Below, in pieces: positions 27,177 to 36,669 of a stretch of DNA of 64,000 bases. Under the pieces are notes generated by a model, which searched no databases, had not been told where the DNA came from, and saw only the letters and a list, made by a program, of their open reading frames with translations. A program made the translations under genes and the position numbers. The DNA is taken from assembly GCA_016721015.1 (NCBI GenBank), contig JADKJL010000012.1:186001-250000 (forward strand), in the 5' to 3' direction. The stretch is from Lysobacterales bacterium. GTDB taxonomy: Bacteria > Pseudomonadota > Gammaproteobacteria > Xanthomonadales > Rhodanobacteraceae. Numbering within the stretch: the stretch's first letter is position 1; the number at the start of each line of letters is the position of its first letter.

Positions 27177-28592
27177 ATGAAACGCTTCTGGGTCACTTGC
27201 CTTTCGATCGCCTGCACCCTGCTGGTCGTCGGGGCCATGGCACAGAGTCCAGGAACCTCGATCAATGACGGCTTTGTCGCGCGCATCGAGCTCAACGGGC
27301 CGATTGGCCCGGCCGCCGCGGAATATTTCGAAAGCACGATTCAACGGGCCAGTGCAGAGGGCGCAGTCGCCATCGTGTTGCAACTGGATACGCCGGGCGG
27401 TCTGGCCAGTTCGATGCGCCAGATTGTCAGCAGCATGCTCGCTGCAAAGATCCCGATCCTTGCCCATGTCGCACCCGATGGCGCACGCGCGGCATCGGCC
27501 GGCACTTACATTCTGTACGCAGCGCAAATCGCCGCAATGGCTCCGGCAACCCATCTCGGCGCAGCGACGCCGGTTCCGATCAACGCTGCCCTGCCTTTGC
27601 CGGCGACGCCTGAGCCCCCCGCCGAGGGAAAACACGAAGCGGACGAAAGCAAAGATCCAAAGTCCGAGTCCGACGCCGAAACCGCCAAGTTCCCTGCTCC
27701 GGCGGGCGACGCGGAAGCGAACAAGGTACTCAATGATTCGGTCGCCTATATCCGCTCGCTTGCGCAATTGCGCGGACGCAATGCCGATTGGGCGGAACAA
27801 GCAGTGCGCAGTGCGGCGACCCTGACCGCCAGTGAAGCGGCTGCCGAGAGTGTCATCGACTTCATCGCCGCAAGCAGCGCTGATCTGCTTGCCAAGGCGG
27901 ATGGTCGCGAAGTACGGGTCGGCGAACACACGCTCACGTTCAAGCTGAAAGGCCTGGAGATACGCGACTACGCACCGAACTGGCGCACCCGCTTCCTTGG
28001 CGTAATCACCGATCCCACCATTGCCTATCTGCTCTTGCTGGCCGGCATTTACGGTCTTGTGCTTGAGGCGATCCATCCGGGCAGCTTGCTGCCCGGCGTC
28101 GCCGGTGCCATCTGCCTGCTTGTCGGTCTTTATGCATTGCAGATGCTGCCGGTGAACTACGCGGGCCTCGCCCTGATGGTGCTCGGTGTCGGATTGCTTG
28201 TCGCCGAGGCATTCACGCCCACCTACGGCACACTCGGAATCGGCGGCACGGCCGCCTTCGTATTTGGATCCATCATGTTGCTGGATACCGATATTCCCGG
28301 CTATTCCATCAACCTCGGCGTGATAGGCGGCATCGCTGTCGGCGCTTGTGCGTTGCTCGCCCTCGTACTCTGGCTGGTCATGCGCTCGCGGCGTGCCCAC
28401 ATAATCGGTGGCGATCAGCAAATGCTCGATGCACACGGCGAAATGCTGGATGCCATCAGCGCGGGTGGCCTCGCCCAGGCGCGATTCCTTGGCGAGCGCT
28501 GGCAGGTTCGCAGCGAGCAGGCATTGCCAGCAGGCGCGCGCGTCCGTGTACTGCGCCGTGAGGGCCTGACCCTGTGGATCTCAGCGGAATGA
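27177..28592 (+). CDS. nfeD: NfeD family ClpP-like membrane serine protease
   Basis: This protein of 471 aa starts with a signal segment (FWVTCLSIACTLLVVGAMA). A ClpP/SppA-like protease domain follows (LQLDTPGGLASSMRQIV, then RAASAGTYILYAAQIAAM with the presumed nucleophile Ser). An Ala/Glu/Lys-rich insertion lies at about residues 140-185. Five or so transmembrane helices come next (for example LALMVLGVGLLVAEAF), and a small C-terminal OB-fold NfeD domain ends the protein. Such proteases cleave the C-terminus of partner stomatins in archaeal homologs. The SPFH partner follows 38 bp downstream, giving the classical nfeD-slipin operon, likely active in membrane quality control. ATG 27177 is preceded by GGGAGG at better spacing than the GTG at 27171. 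Confidence 0.93.
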   Translation: MKRFWVTCLSIACTLLVVGAMAQSPGTSINDGFVARIELNGPIGPAAAEYFESTIQRASAEGAVAIVLQLDTPGGLASSMRQIVSSMLAAKIPILAHVAPDGARAASAGTYILYAAQIAAMAPATHLGAATPVPINAALPLPATPEPPAEGKHEADESKDPKSESDAETAKFPAPAGDAEANKVLNDSVAYIRSLAQLRGRNADWAEQAVRSAATLTASEAAAESVIDFIAASSADLLAKADGREVRVGEHTLTFKLKGLEIRDYAPNWRTRFLGVITDPTIAYLLLLAGIYGLVLEAIHPGSLLPGVAGAICLLVGLYALQMLPVNYAGLALMVLGVGLLVAEAFTPTYGTLGIGGTAAFVFGSIMLLDTDIPGYSINLGVIGGIAVGACALLALVLWLVMRSRRAHIIGGDQQMLDAHGEMLDAISAGGLAQARFLGERWQVRSEQALPAGARVRVLRREGLTLWISAE

Positions 28593-28630
28593 ATCGTGCG
28601 CATTCTGCGCACTCTTGAAAGGAGACAATC

Positions 28631-29404
28631 ATGTTTGGATTTGCCGGGGTAGTGATCATCCTGATCCTGTTTTTATTGATCTCCACGATCAAGGTTCTGC
28701 CCGAGTACGAACGCGGCGTGATCCTGACTCTGGGGCGCTACACGGGAACGAAAGGACCCGGCCTGATCCTGCTGTTGCCGATGATCCAGCGCATCATTCG
28801 CGTCGATCTGCGCGTCAACGTGATGGACGTTCCTCCGCAGGATGTCATCTCGCTTGACAACGTTTCCGTGCGCGTCAATGCGGTGGTCTATTTCCGTGTG
28901 GTCGATCCGGAGAAATCCGTGTTGCAGGTAGCCGACTTCTACCAGGCCACCAGCCAGTTGGCACAAACCCGGCTGCGTTCGGTGCTCGGCCAGCATGAGC
29001 TCGACGAAATCCTGTCCAAGCGCGACTCGATCAACCATACCTTGCAGACCACCCTTGATGAGGCGACGGATCCATGGGGCATCAAGATTTCGGACGTCGA
29101 AATCAAGGATGTCGACATCAACGAGACAATGATCCGCGCGATTGCACGTCAGGCCGAGGCCGAGCGCGAACGCCGGGCCAAGGTCATCCACGCCGAAGGC
29201 GAGTTGCAGGCATCGGAAAAACTGCGCGATGCCGCTGCGGTCTTGTCACAGCAACCCCAGGCGATGCAGTTGCGCTACCTGCAGACCTTGTCCGACATGT
29301 CCAACGGCGGCAATTCCTCGACCATCGTCTTCCCCCTGCCGCTCGACCTGATCCAACCCTTGCTGGAGGCATTTCCACCGAAGAAGAAGGCCGCTGCGGA
29401 ATGA
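28631..29404 (+). CDS. Slipin (SPFH/stomatin-like protein)
   Basis: The 257-aa protein has one N-terminal membrane anchor ([17 protein letters not shown]) and the SPFH domain typical of stomatins ([20 protein letters not shown], then [20 protein letters not shown] and [19 protein letters not shown]). A Glu/Arg-rich coiled coil ([20 protein letters not shown], 20 residues) leads to the C-terminal oligomerisation tail. It forms ring-like scaffolds on the inner membrane and is the substrate or partner of the NfeD protease encoded just upstream. AAGGAG lies 6 bases before the ATG. Length and order are normal for the family. Confidence 0.95.
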   Translation: MFGFAGVVIILILFLLISTIKVLPEYERGVILTLGRYTGTKGPGLILLLPMIQRIIRVDLRVNVMDVPPQDVISLDNVSVRVNAVVYFRVVDPEKSVLQVADFYQATSQLAQTRLRSVLGQHELDEILSKRDSINHTLQTTLDEATDPWGIKISDVEIKDVDINETMIRAIARQAEAERERRAKVIHAEGELQASEKLRDAAAVLSQQPQAMQLRYLQTLSDMSNGGNSSTIVFPLPLDLIQPLLEAFPPKKKAAAE

Positions 29405-29489
29405 CAGTTGCGATGATGTGCGGATGAGGATTCAGCCTCACCCAACACAACGCTGGCCACTGCGCGTACGCAAACCGGGTGTGAACGGT

Positions 29490-29702
29490 TGCTTCGCCCT
29501 GGCCAGCGGATTCCTGCCTGGCAAGTACCGTGACGAAGCCGATCTGGGCAGCAGCCCACGCGGCTCCGGCGTCCGCAAGGATCTCAACCAGCGCGGCAGA
29601 GCCGTGCTGTCAGTTCTCGATGAGGTCGCCCTGGCCAGGCTCATGGCCTGCCCTGACATTTCCGCGCCAATCACGAATGCAACCCGACTCGTCGCCACAT
29701 GA
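29490..29702 (+). pseudogene. Aldo/keto reductase, C-terminal remnant
   Basis: In this frame the reading ALASGFLPGKYRDEADLGSS, then LNQRGRAVLSVLDEVA and CPDISAPITNATRLVAT matches the end of aldo/keto reductases (usual form ALASGFLTGKYR ... VLDEVA ... ITAPIASATS). The helix normally linking DEVA to the next part (about 12 residues) is deleted, and there is no N-terminal NADPH barrel. The frame closes at 29702. The piece is therefore a decayed fragment of a gene, not a working protein. The rest of 29405-29899 shows nothing. Confidence 0.7.
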
Positions 29703-29899
29703 GGAAGAATTGACGCCGTCGCAACGCTGTCGAATCCTTCGAAGCAGAAGTTGTCACGCAGGGCCAGGGCGGCCCCAGCGCCTGCATCACGAATGCGGCG
29801 GCATCCGGACTACACCGATTCGCAGGATCCGGGCTGAAGGTCCAACCCGGATCACGGCGCTTCATTGAATTCCAGAACCTCTCCAACGCGGACAATCAG

Positions 29900-31993
29900 T
29901 CAGGGTTGAATGGTCACTCCGGCGGTCGCCGTGCCACCACGCCCGTCGCTGATCGTGTAGGTGAATGTGGCCGGCAAAACGGTCTGGCGATTGAAGGTGA
30001 TCGTCTGGCCGAAATCCGTGATGGCTACGGTTCCCTGGCCGATGGGAGGCTGGGTGACACCAATGATCGTCAGCGGGTCACCGTCCGGGTCGCTGTCGTT
30101 GGCGAGGACAGGCAAGACCAAGACAAGCCCGGTCGCAGGCATGGTGTAGGTATCCGGCACCGCCACCGGCGGCTGGTTGATGGGCGCCGCCACATTGATC
30201 GTCACCATCGCCGAGGCGCTGCCACCGCGACCGTCACTGATCGTGTAGGCAAAGCGATCCGATCCGACAAATCCGGAAGGGGGCGTGTAGGTCACCGAGT
30301 TGCCAGCGACAACGGCCGTGCCTCCGGCGATCGGGGCGGTCACGCTGACAATCGTCAGCGGATCTCCGTCGGGGTCGCTGTCATTGGCAAGCACATTGAT
30401 GTTCACCGGCACACCGCTGCTGATTGCGCTGTCATCGTTGGCGATCGGAGCACGATTGTTCGGCAAGGCAACGGTAATCCTGACCGTCGCCGTGCCTTGT
30501 CCACCACGTCCGTCGCTGGCGGTGTAGGTGAACGAATCCTGCCCGCTGAAACCCGGATCCGGTGTGTAGGTGACGACATTGCCCGACAAGAGCACCGAGC
30601 CGCGAGACGGCGTGGTGATCGCAATGACACTGAGTGTGTCGCCATCCGCATCGCTGTCGTTGGCCAGTACGTTGATCGTCACCGGTTGCTCAAACGGTGT
30701 GGTAGCCGAGTCGTCGCGAATGACGGGAGCGGAATTGGCCTGTGGCCCTACGGTCACGGTGACCAGAGCGGATCCGGATCCGCCTTGCCCGTCACTGACC
30801 GAGTAGCGGAAGGAATCCACGCCGACAAAACCAGCTGCCGGCGTATAGATGATCCGGTTGGCGGAAATGACGGCACTGCCACTCGCTGGCGGCGTGACCG
30901 AGGCAAGCGTCAACGTGCCTCCGTCCGGATCGTTGTCGTTGGCCAGGACATCGATCGTGACGGCGACGCCCGCGCTTGTCGTCGCCGTGTCAGCCTGCGC
31001 CAGAGGGAAAAAATTCGTGTACTCCTTGGCCGAACGAGTCACCGTCGTTGTCTGCGAGCGACGAACCCGATAGGTCTGCACATTGCGTGGGTGGGCACTG
31101 GATTGGCGTCCCAGCGAACGTGCGATCCATGCCGGCCCTTCCAGTTGGCCGGTCGGTACAAACGAACCGTGACGCCCGAATTCATAGCGCAAAAACAGCG
31201 AGAAGCGATCCTCATCCCTGGCATCGATTCCACCGCTGTTGTTGACATGCTCGGCCAGGCCTGCGGCACCCCATCCGGACTTGCCCAGCGGCGCATCGAC
31301 ACCGACCGACAAGATATTGGACCGCGCACCGTCGCCATTCTGGATGCTCGCCCCGCCATGCACACGCATCGACAGGGGCTCGAAGAAGTGACTGACCTGC
31401 ACGCCGACTTCGGAATTGAAAGGCTTGCTCGCGAATACGGTCTCCACGGACGTGGTTTCAATTTGCGTGTAGCTGCCGATTTCATCGGCTCCGCTGATCG
31501 GCGCGGCACTTGATTGCAGGTCCATGCCGTCGGTGCGTGCGCCGCTGATCCCGCGGGCGACATATCCCTCGATTGAAAATGCGCGTCGCTCGATGCCGAA
31601 GCCGAGCGTGGCCTTGCGATCATGCTCGCCGTTCTGGTCAACCGCGAAAGAAAATCGTGCGACCGTTGCCTGGTCCGGATTCTCACGGGCCTGCTGCGCG
31701 GTCATTCCCCATAGCCAGTTGTAGTCGGACTGGATACCGCCGGCGCCGGTGCGATCCCACCAGAGCTGCTCGATGAAGGCGCGCTCATCGTTGCGCGCGA
31801 ACATTCCCGTCAGCCTGCCCTCGCTTTCCCCTTCGCTGTTGATGCCGATGGCAATGCTGCCATTGTTGCCAACGTAGCTCAGTGGAATCGAAGGGTCGGT
31901 GACCCTGGGAATGCCGTCATCCTGCTTTGCCCACGCCTGGCCAAGCGAAAGACACGCAATGCCGGCAACCAGCAGCCGATTGATACGCCCCAT
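29900..31993 (-). CDS. Inverse-autotransporter-like adhesin with four cadherin-like repeats
   Basis: This protein of 697 aa has a signal peptide (LLVAGIACLSLGQAWA). An N-terminal region of about 250 residues follows, with alternating strands that suggest an outer-membrane barrel (for example GGASIQNGDGARSNILSVGV and LFLRYEFGRHGSF). A linker leads to four tandem repeats of about 90 residues of the VCBS/tandem-95 cadherin-like type, each with a form of INVLANDSDPDGDPLTI, a strand, GFVGSDRFAYTISDGRGG and VTI. A barrel at the N-terminus with repeats outward is the intimin-like inverse autotransporter layout; the barrel call is an inference. The ATG at 31993 has GGGGAGG 6 bases upstream; a frame to 32029 is not needed. 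It ends VTIQP and lacks the IFxxGFE tail. Confidence 0.82.
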   Translation of the reverse strand: MGRINRLLVAGIACLSLGQAWAKQDDGIPRVTDPSIPLSYVGNNGSIAIGINSEGESEGRLTGMFARNDERAFIEQLWWDRTGAGGIQSDYNWLWGMTAQQARENPDQATVARFSFAVDQNGEHDRKATLGFGIERRAFSIEGYVARGISGARTDGMDLQSSAAPISGADEIGSYTQIETTSVETVFASKPFNSEVGVQVSHFFEPLSMRVHGGASIQNGDGARSNILSVGVDAPLGKSGWGAAGLAEHVNNSGGIDARDEDRFSLFLRYEFGRHGSFVPTGQLEGPAWIARSLGRQSSAHPRNVQTYRVRRSQTTTVTRSAKEYTNFFPLAQADTATTSAGVAVTIDVLANDNDPDGGTLTLASVTPPASGSAVISANRIIYTPAAGFVGVDSFRYSVSDGQGGSGSALVTVTVGPQANSAPVIRDDSATTPFEQPVTINVLANDSDADGDTLSVIAITTPSRGSVLLSGNVVTYTPDPGFSGQDSFTYTASDGRGGQGTATVRITVALPNNRAPIANDDSAISSGVPVNINVLANDSDPDGDPLTIVSVTAPIAGGTAVVAGNSVTYTPPSGFVGSDRFAYTISDGRGGSASAMVTINVAAPINQPPVAVPDTYTMPATGLVLVLPVLANDSDPDGDPLTIIGVTQPPIGQGTVAITDFGQTITFNRQTVLPATFTYTISDGRGGTATAGVTIQP

Positions 31994-32419
31994 GCAAACC
32001 TCCCCGGTCAACGTGGCGAAAAACTCCATTCCCCGGTCAAAAGCATACCAGCGATGCGTCGAGCAGCCAGCAAACGCGATACAAACCAGCCAGATGAGCG
32101 AAAGAAATCACCGCTTTAGGCAAGAATTCGGCTGGGTGAGGACAGATTTCTGATGATTTGCAGATCCATCGCGACGCCATGCGTCAAAAAGCGGCGGGGA
32201 TAGCGACCACACGGACGAATTCGCAGTCCGGCCGAAATTGTCCAATAGACCGCGAGAGTCGGGATGCGAATTCCGGGATTCGAACCCCACGGGTTTCTGG
32301 CGGCCCGCTTGCCTGCCAGGCTGGCTCTCGCCGCAAGGGCATCCACTGCGGTCGCGGCCAAACTGCTAATGTGCGGAACCTTCGGAGAAGTACATGATCA
32401 GCAGGCGCGACCGCGTTGA
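31994..32419. other. Intergenic region without a supported gene
   Basis: No coding frame is convincing. The region serves as the divergent promoter area for the adhesin (minus) and the oxygenase (plus). The string GGGATTCGAACCCC at 32277 looks like a tRNA T-arm but has no tRNA around it. Confidence 0.5.
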
Positions 32420-33079
32420 ATGGCTGAGCGGCCGGTGCCCGGTTGGAAGTCCACCTGGCCCGATGGGGTGAGTCTTCTCAACGATCGGATTGTCGAGGCG
32501 ATTGCAACCACCGGTTGCTATGTGGGGGCTTCGATTATCCCTGCAGACCTGGTGATCGCCTTGCGCGGCCGCGCACAGATCCTGCAAGCGCAGCGAAAAC
32601 TCCACTTGGCGCAGGTCGGGCGGGCCGGGACGCTGTCATCGACAACGGACCTGCGCGGTGACTCGATCGCCTGGCTCGATCAGGATGCGCTCGACCCGGC
32701 AGAAGCGCGTGCCATGGAGCTCATCGACTCGCTGCGGGAAGCGCTCAACAAGGCGCTTTACATCGGCGCGATGGACACCGAATGCCACTACGCCCGCTAT
32801 CCGGCAGGCGCGTTCTACAAGACCCATCTCGATCGCTTCGGCAATCACGATCTTCGTGTTGTGTCGCTGGTGTTCTATTTGAATGCACGATGGCAGGATC
32901 ACCAGGGTGGCGAACTGCTGATCCACCACCCAAATGGCAATCCCGAACGCGTGCTGCCTCGATGCGGCACGATGGTCGCGTTTCTCAGCGCGCAGTTTCC
33001 GCATGAAGTATTGCCCGCCACACGACCGCGCCTGGCACTCACCGGCTGGATGCGTCGACGCGCCCTGGTCCGACAGTAG
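32420..33079 (+). CDS. 2OG-Fe(II) dioxygenase, prolyl 4-hydroxylase-like
   Basis: The 219-aa soluble protein has the double-stranded beta-helix motif of 2-oxoglutarate iron dioxygenases: the HxD pair in FYKTHLDRFG, the distal His in FPHEVLP and the 2OG-binding Arg in TRPRLALTGWMRRR. YARYPAGAFYKTHLDR is the typical prolyl-4-hydroxylase/SM-20 (PHD-like) opening, and LVFYLNARWQDHQGGEL is the central strand pair. It should hydroxylate a protein or small substrate using O2 and 2-oxoglutarate; the substrate is not evident. Length is normal for bacterial members. It stands alone, 673 bp before the next gene. Confidence 0.92.
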   Translation: MAERPVPGWKSTWPDGVSLLNDRIVEAIATTGCYVGASIIPADLVIALRGRAQILQAQRKLHLAQVGRAGTLSSTTDLRGDSIAWLDQDALDPAEARAMELIDSLREALNKALYIGAMDTECHYARYPAGAFYKTHLDRFGNHDLRVVSLVFYLNARWQDHQGGELLIHHPNGNPERVLPRCGTMVAFLSAQFPHEVLPATRPRLALTGWMRRRALVRQ

Positions 33080-33367
33080 CGACTTCACTGTTCGAATCGG
33101 GTTTCCCCAACCATCCCTCCCGCCAATGGGATCACGCGGGCATGCATCCCTGTGACCGAGCCACCGATCGCGGAAATTTCAACCGATCAATCAGCCTGCA
33201 TCACCCGTCTGCGCCACCACTTTCAGACACGGCATTCACGATTTGGCCTGCGCACGGTTCGAGGCACTCTCCCCGGCAATTCCGCATTCGATCTACTGGA
33301 TCACTTACAGATCAATGCCGCGGGCAACCACGTTTCTGAGAGGTCATTAGTGCCAATTGACTCAACG

Positions 33368-33590
33368 TCAGTTCGCCGTCGCTTTCAAGTCAGCGCTCGC
33401 CTCGTTGAGGAGTGCCTCTGCCAATGGCGCCAGTTCTATTCGTTCCTGGCCCGTGTCGCCAATGGTTCCCATGGCCGAGCAGACTCCTGACCAGCGCGTG
33501 CAGAATATCGACGACGGCTTTCTCCCGCTGTTTTGTCAGCGCAATCTGTTCCGGTATTTTGCGAGGAACGCAGGTCGGAGCATCGGCAAA
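33368..33590 (-). pseudogene. Possible decayed gene, unrecognised
   Basis: Read on the minus strand, this stretch gives coding-like sequence in two frames: RKIPEQIALTKQREKAVVD followed by ILHALVRSLLGHG, then after a one-base shift TIGDTGQERIELAPLAEALL and LNEASADLKATAN ending in a TGA at 33368-33370. Both parts look like amphipathic helices, unlike random shadow frames here, so I read it as the C-terminal end of a frameshifted gene. I do not recognise the family. The rest of 33080-33752 shows nothing. Confidence 0.3.
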
Positions 33591-33752
33591 CTATTGACAA
33601 CCCGAGGTCTGACTGATGATTCCGCATACCCAATCTCATCCGTCTTCAAGATCTCGCGTTTTTTGGACTTTTCAATAGAATACGAGCAGAATCCGGGCAC
33701 TTTTTCAGATCCCTCCATGATGTACTGCCCATTAAAATCACTGGAGCGAGAC

Positions 33753-35144
33753 TTGATCGACATATCAGCGCGGAAACATGGTTTTCCCCGAATCATTGGA
33801 ATGGGCCTGGTTGTCCTGCTGACAGGTGCGTCGGCATGGGCAGGTGATCATGAAGCGGAAATCGCGGTAGTCCGCAGTTCACACAACGCTGCGTTTTCGG
33901 CAGCCCACCAAGACTTCGCGGGAACCGACGTGAACCTGGCAGGCATCACTGAAATTCAGATTGATGACCCTCGCGCGGGACTGACGCATGATGTCTTCGG
34001 ATTTTCGACCGCTATCAGCGGCGACACCCTGCTGATCGGAGCACCTCGGGACGAGACTGTAGCCGGCATCAAGGATGGCGCTGCCTATATTTTTGTGCGC
34101 AGTGGGCAGAGCTGGAATCTGCAGGCCAGGATAGTTGCCAACGACGCCCATGAGGGCAATTATTTCGGTGGGCCGGTGGCGTTGTCCGGTGATACCGCGC
34201 TGATCGGCGCCGGCGGCAATAGTGGCGCGGGCGAATATTCGGGCAGTGTCTATGTCTTCAAGCGCACCGGCAATAGTTGGGCACAGCAGGCGAAATTGAT
34301 TCCCTCCGACAGCGCAGCCTATGACTATTTTGGCAACTCGATCTCGCTTTCAGGCGATACCGCGCTGATCGGCAGGACCTCGGAATCTTTTCTGCCCATT
34401 CCGAAGGTGGGTGCCGCTTATGTATTTGTAAGGCAAGGCAGCAGTTGGTCCCAACAGACCAAATTGGTCGGGAATGACGTGTTGGTTCAGGATGATTTCG
34501 GGCGTTCCGTTGCGATCTCCGGCGAAACTGCCGTGGTCGGATCGCCTTTCACCAGCACCGCAGCGGGAGACAATGTCGGATCGGCCTACGTATTTCAGCG
34601 TAGCGGTACGTCGTGGAGTCAGCGGCAGAAACTGGTTGCTCCCGACGCCGCCAGCGGCGATTTTTTTGGTAACGCGATTGCGGTGTCGGGCAACCACATG
34701 CTGGTTGGCGCTCCCCGGCATGCCAACACGACCGGCGCATTGGCAGGAGCGGCCTATGTGTTTGCGCTCAGCGGAGCGAGTTGGTCCGTGCAGTCCGAAC
34801 TTGGTGCGGCTGATGGCGCGGCTTCAGACTCCTTCGGAGGCGCAGTTGCCATTTCTGATGAGCTGGCATTGGTCGGGGCGTACTACAGCGCCAACATGGG
34901 TGTGGCCGCTGCTGGCACCGCCCATGTCTACAGTCGCGCTGGGGATCAGTGGATTCCACGATCCAGGCTCGCTGCCAGCGAAAGTGTGGATCACGGCTAT
35001 TTCGGATTTTCAGTTGCCCTCACGGGTACCACGCTGGTCGTTGGTGCGCCCGGTGGTGATGGCGGGTTCACCGGAACCTCGGGTGTCTGTTCCGCCCACG
35101 TGTACGAAGTTTCCGAATTGATTTTCAGCAATGGCTTTGAATAG
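33753..35144 (+). CDS. Secreted FG-GAP repeat protein with IFxxGFE tail
   Basis: From a TTG start at 33753 with GGAG 7 bases upstream, this protein of 463 aa has a signal peptide (IIGMGLVVLLTGASAWA). About seven repeats of 48-55 residues of the FG-GAP (PF14312-like) type follow, each with FG..VA.SGDT.LIGAP, a gap and GAAYVF.R.G.SW..Q.KL. These repeats usually form a beta-propeller that binds ligands at the cell surface. A frame open to 33357 is longer, but its first part is unlike a signal peptide and overlaps a decayed gene; ATGs at 33717 and 33720 are less likely alternatives. It ends VSELIFSNGFE, the C-terminal motif shared by many proteins in the window. Confidence 0.88.
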   Translation: MIDISARKHGFPRIIGMGLVVLLTGASAWAGDHEAEIAVVRSSHNAAFSAAHQDFAGTDVNLAGITEIQIDDPRAGLTHDVFGFSTAISGDTLLIGAPRDETVAGIKDGAAYIFVRSGQSWNLQARIVANDAHEGNYFGGPVALSGDTALIGAGGNSGAGEYSGSVYVFKRTGNSWAQQAKLIPSDSAAYDYFGNSISLSGDTALIGRTSESFLPIPKVGAAYVFVRQGSSWSQQTKLVGNDVLVQDDFGRSVAISGETAVVGSPFTSTAAGDNVGSAYVFQRSGTSWSQRQKLVAPDAASGDFFGNAIAVSGNHMLVGAPRHANTTGALAGAAYVFALSGASWSVQSELGAADGAASDSFGGAVAISDELALVGAYYSANMGVAAAGTAHVYSRAGDQWIPRSRLAASESVDHGYFGFSVALTGTTLVVGAPGGDGGFTGTSGVCSAHVYEVSELIFSNGFE

Positions 35145-35775
35145 CTGAATGCCGGGATGCCATGGCGCTCATCCGCTGGGTCGGCAGTTGCTGACTCCGA
35201 TTCCTGAGCCTGCGCAAGCATCCACCCCTCAAGGAATTGCTTCGGCCCAGCGCACCGGTGACTGTGGCTGCGCGGCTGGCCCGGATGGCTGCAAAGGCGT
35301 CGTGATCACGCATCTCGGGTTTCCCTGGTCAGACTCATCAGCTGGCGCAGACAGCGAGAGCTTTTTTGAGCTAGCCGATGGCTGTTCATGGTCGACCTGT
35401 CAATCTGACGCGTTGCACATCGAAATCGGTGCGCACGTCTCTTCCGTAAGTGACGCTCGTTTCATGCTGGCGCCACGATGTCGGGAAGACGTCGAATATG
35501 CGCAATGCACTCGACCAATTCATGCATGCCTCGAGAGCAAGCAGTTGGACGCAATTCGCGCGTGCCTGCAGCTGCAACATGCGCTTGAATCAGGCAGGAT
35601 TCGATTCGAGATTGAGGCACCACACGGGTTCGACGCGCAAATCCATCCAAACAGGAAGACCCCGATACACGCCAGGCAGACATGGGAAGTTGAAAGTCAA
35701 ACCCGACCCGGACTCAGAAAGGAGTTGGAGTAAAGTCACGCATATCGATGCGCCAAAAAAAAGGACGGTCAGTCT
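35145..35775. other. Intergenic region without a supported gene
   Basis: A plus-strand frame covers most of it (35149-35733) but has no signal, domain, ribosome-binding site or coding-like composition that I would trust. I see no repeats here. Confidence 0.5.
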
Positions 35776-36339
35776 ATGCGACTCATTTGGATCCTATTGC
35801 TGCTGGCGTTCCCGCTGAGTGCGCAGGCCACCTTTCTGGATTGCATGTTTTTTGACGGGGTCGATGGTGAATTGGCGACGGTCCCCGCGGCGTGGCGGGA
35901 CAATCTGCAATTGCACAACTGCGCACGCAAGACGGTCATTCCGCGCGCAAGCCCCGCGATCCCATTGATGCGCTGGGCCAGCGATTTGCAAACAACTGCG
36001 CAGTCCTACTCCAATCAATGCAACTATCAACACAGCGGAGCGGCCGGTCTTGGCGAGAGCATCGCAGCGTATGCACCGTTCAACGCGAACGCGTCGACTC
36101 TGGCGGCCCAGGACTGGGCCTCGGAACAGCCGTACTACACGTATGCGACGCATGCCTGCGCAGCTGGCCATCAATGTGGTCACTACACCCAAATTGTCTG
36201 GCGAAGCTCGGTCGAACTGGGTTGCGGTGTCACCAATTGCAGCGTGAACTCCCCGTTTGGCGCCACCTTTCCGAACTGGACTTTTGTTGTGTGCAACTAC
36301 CGGCCTCCAGGTAACTTCAGCGGCCAGTTTCCGTACTGA
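35776..36339 (+). CDS. Secreted CAP (SCP/PR-1) domain protein
   Basis: The 187-aa protein has a clear signal peptide (LIWILLLLAFPLSAQA) and a CAP domain. The family signatures are NLQLHNCAR with the first cavity His, the second His and Tyr/Gln in CGHYTQIVWRSS, and the C-terminal FVVCNYRPPGN. Several cysteines (for example in CMFFDG, HACAAGHQCG and GCGVTNCS) may form disulfides after export. CAP proteins bind sterols, lipids or glycans or act as inhibitors; the bacterial role is unclear. It ends FSGQFPY, without the IFxxGFE tail, and has no operon partner. Confidence 0.92.
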   Translation: MRLIWILLLLAFPLSAQATFLDCMFFDGVDGELATVPAAWRDNLQLHNCARKTVIPRASPAIPLMRWASDLQTTAQSYSNQCNYQHSGAAGLGESIAAYAPFNANASTLAAQDWASEQPYYTYATHACAAGHQCGHYTQIVWRSSVELGCGVTNCSVNSPFGATFPNWTFVVCNYRPPGNFSGQFPY

Positions 36340-36435
36340 TTTGATTTGAAGACCGATTCCGGGGAAGGGGCACCACGAGTCAAAGCCTTCCCCCGAAGCT
36401 GCGTTCCCTTTCATGTCGAGGCAAGGAGAATTGTG

Positions 36436-36642
36436 ATGAGCTTGGGCCTGATCCATTAGATCAGCATTCCGGTTACCAACACTTCGGTAAACCCGGCGCG
36501 TTCGAAGGCTGTGGCCTTTTTCCAGGGTGATTGGGCCGTCCAGCAACTGTGGTTCTTCTGGGTGATGCCGATTGTGGGTGGCGTCATCGGTGGGTTGATC
36601 TACCGATCCCTTTGGAGCAACCACAGCGCGATGCCGGAGATC
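36436..36642 (+). pseudogene. aqpZ: Aquaporin Z, C-terminal remnant with stop codon
   Basis: The frame from 36436 reads MSLGLIH, then a TAG, then [20 protein letters not shown] and [19 protein letters not shown] followed by [11 protein letters not shown]. This is the last quarter of AqpZ, including the second NPA box (SVNPARS) and the final membrane helix. The TAG takes the place of a Leu codon in the usual [19 protein letters not shown]. No 5' half is present upstream, so the piece is a truncated, non-functional relic of a water channel gene. Confidence 0.88.
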
Positions 36643-36669
36643 AAGGACAACGAGGATGCTGTCGCGATA

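Noticed and set aside
32260..32300. tRNA-like T-arm (GGGATTCGAACCCC)
   Set aside because: The T-stem does not pair fully, and no acceptor, D-arm or anticodon arm can be drawn around it on either strand.
35149..35733. 194-codon frame after the FG-GAP gene
   Set aside because: It has no ribosome-binding site, no recognisable motif and a composition like the neighbouring non-coding DNA.
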